39,983 nucleotides of DNA from Alphaproteobacteria bacterium UBA6187. GTDB lineage: Bacteria; Pseudomonadota; Alphaproteobacteria; Rickettsiales; UBA6187. Positions 1 to 8,182 of the stretch are shown one piece after another; the first letter of the stretch is position 1; every line of letters starts with the position of its first letter. The notes beneath the pieces are model-generated. The model was not told the origin of the DNA. It did no database searches and saw only the letters and a program-made list of their open reading frames with translations. Position numbers and translations under genes: made by a program. The stretch is taken from contig DITJ01000111.1 in the NCBI GenBank assembly GCA_002422795.1, positions 963 to 40,945 of the forward strand. The letters are read 5' to 3'.

Positions 1-1
1 T

Positions 2-811
2 AAAATCTTTTACCGGACAGTAGTGAGCTATACATGGATTCCAATTTTATTGAAATACCGCGATATTTTAAATGGCGTATCAATTTTGTATTACTCAAAT
101 TCCGTCTACTGGACAAAAAAGCTAAATATTTTCCATGATGAATATTACAAAAGATATATTGGGATAAGCCTATTAAATAGTATAAGCAGAGATAATATTT
201 CCAAGCAAATATGGGATATACATTCTAAATATACAGATCAATATACATCGCATTTAGTAGGGAACACGATATACCCTAAGCAGTTTATATCTGACTATTC
301 GGATATGTTTTTCGCATTGGTTAATGAAAATTACAAATTCTTCTTAAGGAGATATATTAATGATGAAAATAAAGAAAATAATTATCAAATGGTTTTAGGG
401 ACGGATAAAGAATTAGAGATATTAAACCAATTTGATAAAAAGTTAAATATTAAGAAAGCATGGTCAGGGCGGTTCCAAGAGGGACTTGGGGATATTTCTA
501 ATAGTGAATTTCAATATGAGTCTTTGCGTGACCTTATCAAAGTAGCTAAGTTTATAGGGGCAGATTTTAGAATTATTGTGGCACCTTATAACAAATTATT
601 ATCTGAAGAGCGCAGCCCAGACATAACAGACAAATATGAAAAGATACAAAAAACTGTTCTATCAATTGCTGAAGATGAAGGGATTCCTTATATAGACGGT
701 ACAGATTTAAATGAAGTGCCTGGAATTTTTAAAGATCAAATGCATTTGAGTGATTATATAGGGCATGAATATATCTACAAAAAGATAAGTGAGCATTATG
801 CAAAAGATTAA
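2..811 (+). CDS. DltD/AlgJ-like SGNH hydrolase-fold protein, 5' end outside window
   Basis: The frame is open to the left edge, so the N-terminus is missing. GTG at 23 is the first internal start codon, but codons upstream of it also read through. The visible C-terminal half has a helix and beta-strand segment ending in the strand ADFRIIVAPYN. It finishes with FKDQMHLSDYIG, whose D-x-x-H matches the catalytic Asp/His pair of SGNH hydrolases and closely resembles the C-terminus of DltD. DltD- and AlgJ-type proteins act outside the membrane, moving acyl groups onto envelope polymers with a membrane-bound MBOAT partner. Neither the nucleophilic Ser block nor the MBOAT gene is in the window. The next gene overlaps this one by 14 bases and encodes a DltX-like microprotein, which supports an envelope acylation role. 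The exact substrate cannot be told. Confidence 0.6.
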   Translation, partial: KIFYRTVVSYTWIPILLKYRDILNGVSILYYSNSVYWTKKLNIFHDEYYKRYIGISLLNSISRDNISKQIWDIHSKYTDQYTSHLVGNTIYPKQFISDYSDMFFALVNENYKFFLRRYINDENKENNYQMVLGTDKELEILNQFDKKLNIKKAWSGRFQEGLGDISNSEFQYESLRDLIKVAKFIGADFRIIVAPYNKLLSEERSPDITDKYEKIQKTVLSIAEDEGIPYIDGTDLNEVPGIFKDQMHLSDYIGHEYIYKKISEHYAKD

Positions 812-920
812 ATATCTGATTAGGGCAGCATTGTTTAGCGCATTATATGCCATTATATTTATGGCATATTTTTATTTTATACCACAAATAGATGTCTCAT
901 CTATTTATGCAAATTTCTAA
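798..920 (+). CDS. 40-residue DltX-like membrane microprotein
   Basis: ATG at 798 lies inside the end of the SGNH gene (14-base overlap, different frame), as expected for translational coupling. The product starts with a basic segment (MQKIKYLIR), has one hydrophobic helix at about residues 9-28, and ends in a short polar tail, IPQIDVSSIYANF. Basic residues before the helix predict N-in, C-out topology, placing the tail in the periplasm. From memory, DltX of the D-alanylation pathway is a microprotein of similar size with a conserved C-terminus of the form FIYNEF, whose Tyr is proposed to carry the acyl group. The tail here (SIYANF) has the same I-Y-x-x-F pattern and sits next to a DltD-like gene. 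Chance resemblance in so short a protein remains possible. Confidence 0.6.
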   Translation: MQKIKYLIRAALFSALYAIIFMAYFYFIPQIDVSSIYANF

Positions 921-932
921 ACTCCCATTCAT

Positions 933-955
933 TATGCCTCTATAAGAACTTTGTT
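933..955. repeat. fragment resembling the right part of MITE family 1
   Basis: This stretch (ATGCCTCTATAAGAACTTTG followed by TT) matches 36351-36372 apart from one or two bases, then diverges before the terminal GTTAACAGAGCC. It lies in the gap between the microprotein gene and metZ. It is probably a decayed end of the same repeat family found at 20478-20598 and 36264-36384. It is short, so chance similarity is possible. Confidence 0.35.
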
Positions 956-1046
956 GCGCATCGCAATTACGTGGGGCGAAGCGACCATTACAAAGTTAAA
1001 GTGCTATAGTGTTGTTTTGATGCCTGAATTGGTATAAGCGCATAGC

Positions 1047-2234
1047 CTACCCAAGTGCCTGCTCTAAATCTGCAATTAAATCCACCGCACTTTCAAGGCC
1101 AACAGACATCCGCAGCATACCATTTGTTATGCCTAGATTTATACGTTCTTCAGCATCAATATTAGAATGTGTGGTGGTGGCAGGATGGGTTATCAGGGTT
1201 TTTGCATCACCAAGATTGTTAGAAATATCCACTATTTTCAAACGGTTCATAAATCTGAATGCGGCCTCTTTTCCACCTTTAAGCTCGAACGCTATTAAAT
1301 TACCGCCACGTTCCATTTGCCTTTGCGCAAGCTCATATTGCGGATGTGAAGGCAAGCCCGGATATATAACCCGTTCAATTTTGCTGTTTTCTTCAAGGAA
1401 GCTGGCAACTTTTTCAGCATTATCACAATGCCTTTCCATTCTGATATCTAAAGTCTCCAAGCCTTTTAACGCTATCCAAGCATTAAATGGGCTAAGTGCT
1501 GGCCCTGTGTGACGGTGGAAAGGAAGAAGTTTTTCGGCAATAAATTCAGCCGAGCCGAGTACCGCCCCGCCCAGGCAGCGCCCCTGGCCATCAATATGCT
1601 TGGTAGTTGAATAAACAACGCAATCAGCGCCAAGCTCAAGCGGGTGCTGGTATAATGGTGATGCAAACACATTATCAACAATAAAAAACGCCCCATGTGA
1701 TTTGCAGAGTTTGGCAATAGCGGCAATATCTACTAATTCAAGGTTAGGGTTTGAAGGGGTTTCGATAAATACATATTTAGTATTTTTCTTAAATGCCTGT
1801 TCCCATTCTTTTAAATTTTTGCCATCTACAAGGGTAACTTCAACACCAAGGCGCGGTAAAACTTGTGTGGCGATATAATAACAAGATCCGAACAATACCT
1901 TGCTTGCAATTAAATGCTCTCCCGGACGAACCTGGCAGGCAAGTGAAGCAAACACAGCAGCCATGCCGCTAGCAACCACGCAAGCTTGCTCTGCGCCTTC
2001 AAGCAGGCGCAAGCGCTCTTCCAGCATGGCAAGTGTAGGGTTGTTATAGCGCGAATAAACAAATCCGGGCGCTTCACCGTTAAAGCGGCTTTCGGCTATT
2101 TCTGCAGACTCATAGCAAAACCCGGAATTCATGAAGATTGCCTCTGAAGTTTCGCCAAAATTAGAACGTAGTGTGCCACCACGAACAAGTTTTGTAGAAG
2201 TATTCCAGCCGGATTGGTTTTCTTTTTTCTTCAT
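1047..2234 (-). CDS. metZ: O-succinylhomoserine sulfhydrylase (MetZ)
   Basis: This is a PLP enzyme of the Cys/Met metabolism family that joins O-succinylhomoserine with sulfide to give homocysteine in methionine synthesis, in the cytoplasm. The 395-residue length fits. The PLP lysine is K212 in YSTTKHIDGQGR, the pyridine-nitrogen Asp is D187 in FIVDNVF, and YSRYNNPT near residue 60 is the usual phosphate-binding and substrate region. HIDGQGRCLGG and ITHPATTTHS are typical of MetZ rather than of cystathionine lyases. ATG at 2234 follows a purine-rich AAGGCGA. The gene lies downstream of the alaC-like gene on the same strand, with a strong hairpin in between, so it may have its own promoter. 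The sulfate importer at 33328-36102 and metC at 23286 belong to the same sulfur economy. Confidence 0.9.
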   Translation of the reverse strand: MKKKENQSGWNTSTKLVRGGTLRSNFGETSEAIFMNSGFCYESAEIAESRFNGEAPGFVYSRYNNPTLAMLEERLRLLEGAEQACVVASGMAAVFASLACQVRPGEHLIASKVLFGSCYYIATQVLPRLGVEVTLVDGKNLKEWEQAFKKNTKYVFIETPSNPNLELVDIAAIAKLCKSHGAFFIVDNVFASPLYQHPLELGADCVVYSTTKHIDGQGRCLGGAVLGSAEFIAEKLLPFHRHTGPALSPFNAWIALKGLETLDIRMERHCDNAEKVASFLEENSKIERVIYPGLPSHPQYELAQRQMERGGNLIAFELKGGKEAAFRFMNRLKIVDISNNLGDAKTLITHPATTTHSNIDAEERINLGITNGMLRMSVGLESAVDLIADLEQALG

Positions 2235-2349
2235 CGCTATCGCCTTAAGTTAAATTATAAGGCTAGTAATATAACTATTCGGGATAAAGTTCAAGAGAAG
2301 GGTGAGGATTGATGTTAAGTTGGGAAAGTAATAAAATCAAATGATTTTT

Positions 2350-2370
2350 ATGGCCGGATTTCCCGGCCAT
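2350..2370. terminator. GC-rich hairpin between alaC-like gene and metZ
   Basis: TGGCCGG and CCGGCCA form a perfect 7-bp stem, extended by an A-T pair, around a 5-base loop. It lies 12 bases after the stop of the alaC-like gene (minus strand). On the plus strand it is followed by TTTTATTGTT. On the minus strand, the direction of transcription here, AAAAATCATTTG follows, so the U-tract is poor. It could be a weak terminator or an mRNA-stabilising hairpin. Confidence 0.45.
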
Positions 2371-2381
2371 TTTATTGTTAC

Positions 2382-3563
2382 CTAGCTTTGCAAAAACTTC
2401 TTCATATTTTTACAAGCCTGCTTAATACGCTGGCTGTTTTCAACCAATGCAATCCGCACATAATCATCACCATATTGACCAAATCCGATACCTGGCGCCA
2501 CCGCTACGCCTGCATTTTGCAGTAGCTGCTTAGAAAATTCTAGTGATTTCAGCTCTTTAAATTTCTCTGGTATTGGCGCCCATGCAAACATGGATGCTGA
2601 AGGTACAGGAATATCCCATCCGGCAGAATGAAGACCCTTTATAAGGGTATCGCGCCTGTCTTTATATAAAGTGCGCAGTTCAGCAACGCAATCTTGCGGG
2701 CCATTTAATGCTGCGGATGCGGCAACCTGTATCGGGGTGAATGAGCCGTAATCCACATAGGATTTTATATGGGTAAGAGCTTTTATAAGATGCTGGTTAC
2801 CAACCGCAAATCCACAACGCCAGCCAGCCATTGAGTAGGTTTTGCTGGTTGATGTAAATTCTATCGCAATCTCTTTTGCACCTTTAGCCTGTAAAATAGA
2901 TGGCGGCGGGTTATTTTCATCGAAATAAATTTCTGCATAAGCAAGGTCGGATATAATATATATGCCGTGGAAGCGACATATATCAACAACTTCCTGATAA
3001 AAAGGCAGACCCACAACTTCCGCAGTAGGGTTGCCGGGGAAGTTTAATACCAAGGCAACAGGCTTTGGCGAACAATGTAGTATTGCATCTTTAATATGGT
3101 CGATAAGGCCGGTTTCATTAACATAGTTTGGCAATGACCAAACACTCGCACCAGCAATAATAAATCCGTATGTATGTAGCGGATAGCTTGGGTTTGGCAC
3201 CATTACTACATCACCTGGCTTGGTAATTGCAGTGGCCAGGCTATATAAACCTTCTTTTGAACCGATATTTACCACCGCTTCTTTTTCAGGATCAATGCTA
3301 ACGCCAAAACGCTTCATGTAATAATTACTAATAGCCTTACGCAAACCAGGTATACCCTTAGACATAGAATAACCGTGCGCACGCGGGTTTTGTATGGCTT
3401 CAACCAATTTATCCAATATATGCTGCGGTGGCGGGGTATCAGGATTGCCCATACCCAAATCAATAATATCTTCGCCTTTCGCGCGCGCGGCCGCTTTCAT
3501 CCGGTTTACTTCGGCAAAAACATAAGGGGGCAGGCGTTTAATGCGGTAAAATTCTTCTTCCAT
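2382..3563 (-). CDS. AlaC-type alanine/LL-diaminopimelate-family aminotransferase
   Basis: This is a fold-type I aminotransferase of class I/II, close to AlaC (YfdZ) glutamate-pyruvate transaminase and LL-DAP aminotransferase. The motifs include IDLGMGNPDTPPP near the N-terminus, NFPGNPT, SDLAYAEIYFD and the PLP lysine motif FTSTSKTYSMAGWRCGF. C-terminal SFTPIQVAASAAL and FAWAPIPE fit the family. The frame is open back to 3701, but that start would overlap the upstream lipoprotein gene by more than 60 bases and add 46 residues with no family counterpart. The start at 3563 (MEEEFYRIKRLPPYVF) is the typical beginning and gives 393 residues. The likely role is pyruvate/alanine interconversion. 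The exact amino donor is not readable from sequence. Confidence 0.8.
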   Translation of the reverse strand: MEEEFYRIKRLPPYVFAEVNRMKAAARAKGEDIIDLGMGNPDTPPPQHILDKLVEAIQNPRAHGYSMSKGIPGLRKAISNYYMKRFGVSIDPEKEAVVNIGSKEGLYSLATAITKPGDVVMVPNPSYPLHTYGFIIAGASVWSLPNYVNETGLIDHIKDAILHCSPKPVALVLNFPGNPTAEVVGLPFYQEVVDICRFHGIYIISDLAYAEIYFDENNPPPSILQAKGAKEIAIEFTSTSKTYSMAGWRCGFAVGNQHLIKALTHIKSYVDYGSFTPIQVAASAALNGPQDCVAELRTLYKDRRDTLIKGLHSAGWDIPVPSASMFAWAPIPEKFKELKSLEFSKQLLQNAGVAVAPGIGFGQYGDDYVRIALVENSQRIKQACKNMKKFLQS

Positions 3564-3639
3564 AACTTGCTCTATAGGTTGTACTAGACCTTTAATTATT
3601 TTCACTAAACCGGACGGAACCGTCGGAAATATATATGGC

Positions 3640-5187
3640 CTAGTCAGTTTGCGGAACCTTTCTCCTATCAGTATAGCGGGATTTAGGCAAGAGGCTTCCA
3701 TTGTTGGTATCGTATTTTTTTACAGAGTAACCATCGCCTGCGTTAATCACAACCTCAGGCAGTGGCCTTACGGTGTTCTGCTGATTATACCCAGGCAAAG
3801 GCGCAATATTATCCGGGATATTAACTGGGGGAAGTGCCTGTTCAAAAACAGGTTCTTCTATTTTTTGAGCATTATCAATTACAGGTGGTGCGGATTTGCG
3901 CGTTATTTTGCGGGATGATTCGGATTTCCCAAATAATTTTGCAAAGAAACCCGGCGTTTGCTTATCTTTTTCAGCAGATTGCTGTTTGTTATCAGAATCA
4001 GCTTTAGGTAATTCACTTATAACATTTGCATCATGGCTTAAGGCTTCACCAGCTACTATAGGCGACTCTTTAGAGGCGGGCTTGTTTAATGGCACAGTAG
4101 CAGCAAGCGAGCCAAGATTTTCAATATTATTTATACCTTGTGGCGGAAGTGCTTTAATTTCAGGAGATTTTATCGGCGCTTCCGGGATTTTTATATCAGG
4201 CTGTGTGTTCACAGCTGGGGCAGCATTGTTTGGCACGGGTATGTTATGGATAACCGCCTTCTTAGATTCCAGGCCCTCTGCTTCCTTTACCATATTATCT
4301 AATTCTGCGGCGGCTTTTTCAGAATCATTAAGGTTTGGGTTTTCAGGAACCCTGCCGAGTTTTGGATAAGGTTTTCTCTGTGCTGTTTCTATTTTCTGTG
4401 TATCTGCATCTGCTTTGGGCGCATATTGCTCCAAGGGAAACATGCTTGCTTTCCGGGATGATTTTGTAGAAATTGTGCCATTGGGCTCAACATATTCCTC
4501 ATCTCGAAGCTCCTCTTGTGACACAACAAATTCCGCAGAAAGAGGCTCATAGGTGCTTTCCATTTTATATTTACCTATAAAAGGGAGCGACCAGCTTTTT
4601 TTCTGGGGTGCGCCACCGCCGCCGCCCCAGGCAGCCTCCGCGCTCTGCCCTCCGGTGCTATCTCCCATTTCTGGAGGCTGAAGATTGCTCATGGGCTGTC
4701 CGCTTTGTGGCATTGGCGGCATTGGCGGCATAGAAGGATAAGCGCCACCCACTCCACCCGAAGCTGCTTGCGGCATAGCGCTTGTATTGCCAAAAGGATT
4801 TACCGAAGGATAATTGCCAGAAGGACTTGCTTGTGGCATCATGCCTTGGTTTGTGCTGCCCATTTGTGGTGCAAAATTGCCGCCCTGTTCTGGTGCTTGC
4901 GGCATTAGCGGCATTGGCATGTTTTCTGCGCTTTGAGGCGCTTGCATAGCTTGTGGCATGCCACTATTTTGCGGATTTTCGGATGGCCTGCGCCTTGGCC
5001 CAAGTGCGGTATCTTGCTCATTCTTAACGGTAAATAAACTGCCTATTTTCCTAGGTGCCCACATTACTGTATCATATACACCGCCAGCAACATTGCTTGC
5101 GGTAGAACAGCCAGTTAAGCTTGTGCTGGAAGCTAGAATAAATAATAGTGTCAATGACCGAGTGGCCATATTTCCGGAATCTTTCAT
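3640..5187 (-). CDS. low-complexity Met/Pro/Gln-rich lipoprotein, function unknown
   Basis: The N-terminus has a hydrophobic stretch followed by the lipobox LTGCS, so the protein is probably lipidated at Cys27 and anchored to the cell envelope. ATG at 5169 would also give a good signal peptide (MATRSLTLLF start). Residues about 70-190 are dominated by Met, Pro, Gln, Gly and Ser, with repeated PMPP, PQA and MPQ patches and a GGGGG run before a short SWSLPFIGKYKME segment. The second half is Pro/Lys/Glu-rich and appears disordered. TPGFFAKLFGK may be an amphipathic helix. I recognise no catalytic domain or named family. The gene is divergent from the ABC ATPase gene at 5302 and 76 bases upstream of the alaC-like gene on the same strand. 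Confidence 0.65.
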   Translation of the reverse strand: MKDSGNMATRSLTLLFILASSTSLTGCSTASNVAGGVYDTVMWAPRKIGSLFTVKNEQDTALGPRRRPSENPQNSGMPQAMQAPQSAENMPMPLMPQAPEQGGNFAPQMGSTNQGMMPQASPSGNYPSVNPFGNTSAMPQAASGGVGGAYPSMPPMPPMPQSGQPMSNLQPPEMGDSTGGQSAEAAWGGGGGAPQKKSWSLPFIGKYKMESTYEPLSAEFVVSQEELRDEEYVEPNGTISTKSSRKASMFPLEQYAPKADADTQKIETAQRKPYPKLGRVPENPNLNDSEKAAAELDNMVKEAEGLESKKAVIHNIPVPNNAAPAVNTQPDIKIPEAPIKSPEIKALPPQGINNIENLGSLAATVPLNKPASKESPIVAGEALSHDANVISELPKADSDNKQQSAEKDKQTPGFFAKLFGKSESSRKITRKSAPPVIDNAQKIEEPVFEQALPPVNIPDNIAPLPGYNQQNTVRPLPEVVINAGDGYSVKKYDTNNGSLLPKSRYTDRRKVPQTD

Positions 5188-5301
5188 TGCTACGCCATCT
5201 AAAATACTATAATTGATATACTTAAGGGTAATGTATACAAAACCTTAAATATTATTAGTATCAGACTTTTGTTTTTTATCAATGAAGTATTGTAAAATAT
5301 T

Positions 5302-6888
5302 ATGGGTATATTAAGCATAGATAATTTGAGTGTTGCATTCCGCACTGCTGGTGATGAAATACTTGCTGTAAAAAATGCATCACTGGAACTTGGCAAGGGG
5401 GAGTTTGTTGCGCTTGTAGGCGAAAGCGGCTCTGGAAAATCCGTGCTTGCTCTTTCTATATTAAAATTACTTCCATATTCCGTTGCGCACCACCCATCAG
5501 GCACAATAATTTTTGAAGACCAGGATTTACTGAAAAAAAATGAACCCGCAATGTGCAATGTGCGTGGCAATAAAATTTCTATGATTTTCCAAGAGCCAAT
5601 GACAGCGCTTAACCCGCTGCATACTATAGAAAAGCAAATCAGCGAGATGCTGTTTTTACATAAAAACATGAGCAAGAAAGCAGCAAGGGAGCGCTGCATT
5701 GAACTTCTTGAGCTTGTAGGGCTCGGTAACCTTACCAGCCGCCTGGATGCTTATCCACATAATTTATCAGGCGGACAGCGGCAAAGGGTGATGATAGCAA
5801 TGGCACTTGCCAATGAACCGGAAATATTAATCGCCGATGAACCTACCACCGCCCTTGATGTTACGGTGCAGGTGCAGATTCTCGACCTTATAAAAGATAT
5901 CCAGAAAAAAACCGGAATGACGGTTCTGCTGATAACTCACGACCTTAACATTGTAAAACGTATGGCCCAGCGCGTTTATGTCATGCAAAAAGGTAAAATT
6001 GTGGAATCTGGCACCACCCAGGAATTATTCACAAATGCAAGCCACCCATATACAAAAAGCCTATTGGGTGCGCAAGCCAAAGGCAGCGCGGTAATATTAG
6101 AAAGTAATCCTGCTAATTTATTGCAGGTAGAAAATTTAAATGTGTCTTTTGCAATCCGTAAAAACTTTTTCGGGAAACCGTTAAAATTTGTGAATGCCGT
6201 ACAAAATGCGATTTTTGATGTAAAACAGGGCGAAACACTTGGTATAGTCGGAGAAAGCGGCTCTGGCAAAACCACTTTAGCCATGGCGGTTTTGCGCCTG
6301 ATTTCCAGCAAAGGCACTATTGCGTTTGGGGAAAAGCGCGTAGATTTAATGAAAGGCGAGGCTTTAAGGAGTTTACGCAAAGAAATACAGGTGGTCTTCC
6401 AGGATCCGTTTGCGAGCTTAAACCCACGTATGTCTATTTTCCAAATAATATCAGAAGGCCTGCGTGCGCATGAAAACATTTCGTACCTTGAGCAGGATAA
6501 GATGGTATGCGCCGCGTTAAAAGATGTAGGGCTGGATGAGGCTGTAAGGCACCGCTACCCGCATGAATTCAGCGGTGGGCAAAGGCAGCGCATAGCAATC
6601 GCGCGGGCACTCATACTTAATCCCAAACTTATTATACTGGATGAACCAACTTCTGCGCTGGATGTGACAGTGCAGGCGCAAGTGCTTGAACTACTTAAGA
6701 AGTTGCAGGAAGAGCGCAAGATTTCTTATATATTCATAAGCCATGATTTAAAAGTGGTGAAATCTATCAGCCATAAAATAATAGTTATGAAAGAAGGCAA
6801 TATAGTTGAGCATGGCCGTACAGATCAAATATTTGCAAGTCCGGCAAATGATTATACTAGAAAGCTTATTTCGGCATCTTTAATATGA
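5302..6888 (+). CDS. yejF: YejF-like double-ATPase of a peptide ABC transporter
   Basis: Two fused ABC ATPase domains (about 1-260 and 270-528) each carry a full set of motifs: P-loops GESGSGKS and GESGSGKT, signatures LSGGQRQRV and FSGGQRQRI, Walker B ILIADEPTTALD and LIILDEPTSALD, and switch histidines in LLITHDL and IFISHDL. HPYTKSLLGA after the first domain is the usual oligopeptide-type C-terminal extension. The length and arrangement match YejF, the ATPase of the YejABEF peptide/microcin C importer, which would work at the inner face of the membrane. No yejA, yejB or yejE lies next to it, so the permease must be encoded elsewhere. The gene is divergent from the lipoprotein gene, with 114 bases between them. 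Confidence 0.8.
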   Translation: MGILSIDNLSVAFRTAGDEILAVKNASLELGKGEFVALVGESGSGKSVLALSILKLLPYSVAHHPSGTIIFEDQDLLKKNEPAMCNVRGNKISMIFQEPMTALNPLHTIEKQISEMLFLHKNMSKKAARERCIELLELVGLGNLTSRLDAYPHNLSGGQRQRVMIAMALANEPEILIADEPTTALDVTVQVQILDLIKDIQKKTGMTVLLITHDLNIVKRMAQRVYVMQKGKIVESGTTQELFTNASHPYTKSLLGAQAKGSAVILESNPANLLQVENLNVSFAIRKNFFGKPLKFVNAVQNAIFDVKQGETLGIVGESGSGKTTLAMAVLRLISSKGTIAFGEKRVDLMKGEALRSLRKEIQVVFQDPFASLNPRMSIFQIISEGLRAHENISYLEQDKMVCAALKDVGLDEAVRHRYPHEFSGGQRQRIAIARALILNPKLIILDEPTSALDVTVQAQVLELLKKLQEERKISYIFISHDLKVVKSISHKIIVMKEGNIVEHGRTDQIFASPANDYTRKLISASLI

Positions 6889-6934
6889 CAATTAATTGCT
6901 TGCACTATAATTTTTATTAGATACTGTTAGTAGA

Positions 6935-6982
6935 TATACTCATTCTTATTCAAGTTGCGGCAGTTTGAATCAGAATGAGTAT
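6935..6982. repeat. 48-bp minimal copy of MITE family 2
   Basis: ATACTCATTCT at the left and AGAATGAGTAT at the right frame an almost pure inverted repeat of about 23 bases per arm. Both arms match the outer ends of the longer elements at 29762-29922 and 36113-36262, with the middle missing. The transcript would fold into one long hairpin. It sits between the yejF-like gene and the hydrolase gene, 35 bases before the latter's start, so it may terminate or influence transcription. Confidence 0.7.
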
Positions 6983-7017
6983 AAATATCAAAGAATTTAA
7001 CATTAAGGGATTTTATT

Positions 7018-7794
7018 ATGCGGTTTGTAATGGCATTTATAGCGGGTATTCTGATGGCATCGTCTGCGCTTGCAGAAATAGTAACCAAGGAAGTCGATTA
7101 TAAAGATGGTAACGTGAATTTACGTGGTACGCTTGTCTATGATGATGCCGTAAAAGGTAAAAAACCAGGCGTCCTATTGTTTCCTGAATGGTGGGGTCAT
7201 AACGATTATATTAAAAGGCGCGCCTATGAAATGGCTGAGCAAGGTTATGTAGCTTTTGCTGCGGATATGTATGGTGTTGATAAAGTTACAACAAAAGCCG
7301 GGGAAGCGCAAGAATGGTCAAAGCCGCTTTATGATAACCGCACCACAATGAGGAAGCGCGCGCAGGCCGCATTGAACGAGCTTAGAAAGCAAAAGAATGT
7401 TGATAAAAAGAATATTGCGGCAATTGGATTTTGTTTTGGCGGCACCGTTGCGCTTGAGCTTGCACGCGCCGGAAACGCCTTAAAAGGTGTGGTGGCATTC
7501 CATGCTGGTTTGCAATTCCCTGATAAAATTACAAAAGGTCATGTTAATGCAAAAGTTCTGGTAATGAACGGCGCGGCAGATCCTATGGTTCCATTCGCAG
7601 AAAGGCAGAAATTCATTGAAGAAATGCAGGATGCCGGCGCGGATTTACAATTTATCCTATATAGCGGAGCGCAACATGCCTTCACAAACCCTGGTGCTAA
7701 TAAACATGCAATTAAAGGGGTTGCTTATGATTCCAGGTCTGAGCGACGCTCATTCCGTGAGTTGCAGCTATTCTTTGCTGAAATATTTGGTTAG
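7018..7794 (+). CDS. exported dienelactone hydrolase-family protein
   Basis: This is an alpha/beta hydrolase of the dienelactone hydrolase family. A signal peptide (MRFVMAFIAGILMASSALAE) predicts export to the periplasm. The catalytic triad is visible: nucleophile C139 in GFCFGG, D188 in NGAADPMVP, and H220 in GAQHAF. PEWWGHNDYIKRRA and AADMYG are standard for the family. AAGGGA lies 6-11 bases before the ATG. Dienelactone hydrolases open lactone rings in aromatic degradation, but exported members without neighbouring catechol genes have unknown substrates, and none of those genes is near. The minimal MITE-2 repeat lies just upstream. Confidence 0.8.
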   Translation: MRFVMAFIAGILMASSALAEIVTKEVDYKDGNVNLRGTLVYDDAVKGKKPGVLLFPEWWGHNDYIKRRAYEMAEQGYVAFAADMYGVDKVTTKAGEAQEWSKPLYDNRTTMRKRAQAALNELRKQKNVDKKNIAAIGFCFGGTVALELARAGNALKGVVAFHAGLQFPDKITKGHVNAKVLVMNGAADPMVPFAERQKFIEEMQDAGADLQFILYSGAQHAFTNPGANKHAIKGVAYDSRSERRSFRELQLFFAEIFG

Positions 7795-7861
7795 CTGATT
7801 CAATTTATGACTGGAATATATCGTTTTAACTTCTTGATGATAGTCTTGTCATTCTATGAGG

Positions 7862-8042
7862 CTAAAACTTAAAGACCTCTGTATAACGGCTTTTTCTGGT
7901 GATTTCATTGTCACGTCCGCCCTCAAAACCGTAAGTATAGCATTTATGGCTCAAAAATCCTCATTATGCAGATGGTCTTGGGGGCATCATCTTTTTCAGC
8001 ATATCTACTATAACCATAGCCTATTTCATTGATTCGTAGCAA
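7862..8042 (-). pseudogene. remnant of a small gene with one frameshift
   Basis: In the 388-base gap between the hydrolase gene and hslV, the minus strand reads MLRINEIGYGYSRYAEKDD and continues to MRIFEP before a stop. One base over, it continues as HKCYTYGFEGGRDNEITRK and ends SRYTEVFKF and stop. The two parts fit end to end and look like real protein, so a single frameshift in a small gene of about 60 codons is the simplest reading. The only start seen is TTG at 8042, without a good ribosome site. No family was recognised. Nothing else was seen in the rest of this gap. Confidence 0.4.
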
Positions 8043-8182
8043 TTCCTAAAATCTTTCAAGAATAATATATAATTGATAATACCCCTTTAATTATCATAAC
8101 TATACATTATATACTTTTAACTATAATAAATAACTACTGCCTGTCTTTTACATAGGTGGCAAACTTTAACCGCGATTAATTT

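Noticed and set aside
2235..2349. SAM-II riboswitch before metZ
   Set aside because: Alphaproteobacterial metZ genes can carry one, but the conserved core and pseudoknot sequences are not visible here.
3564..3701. Longer N-terminus of the alaC-like aminotransferase
   Set aside because: It would overlap the lipoprotein gene end and adds 46 residues without family similarity; the start at 3563 matches known N-termini.
5199..5699. Long antisense frame opposite the yejF-like gene
   Set aside because: Shadow of a strongly supported coding gene; composition mirrors codon positions of the sense gene.
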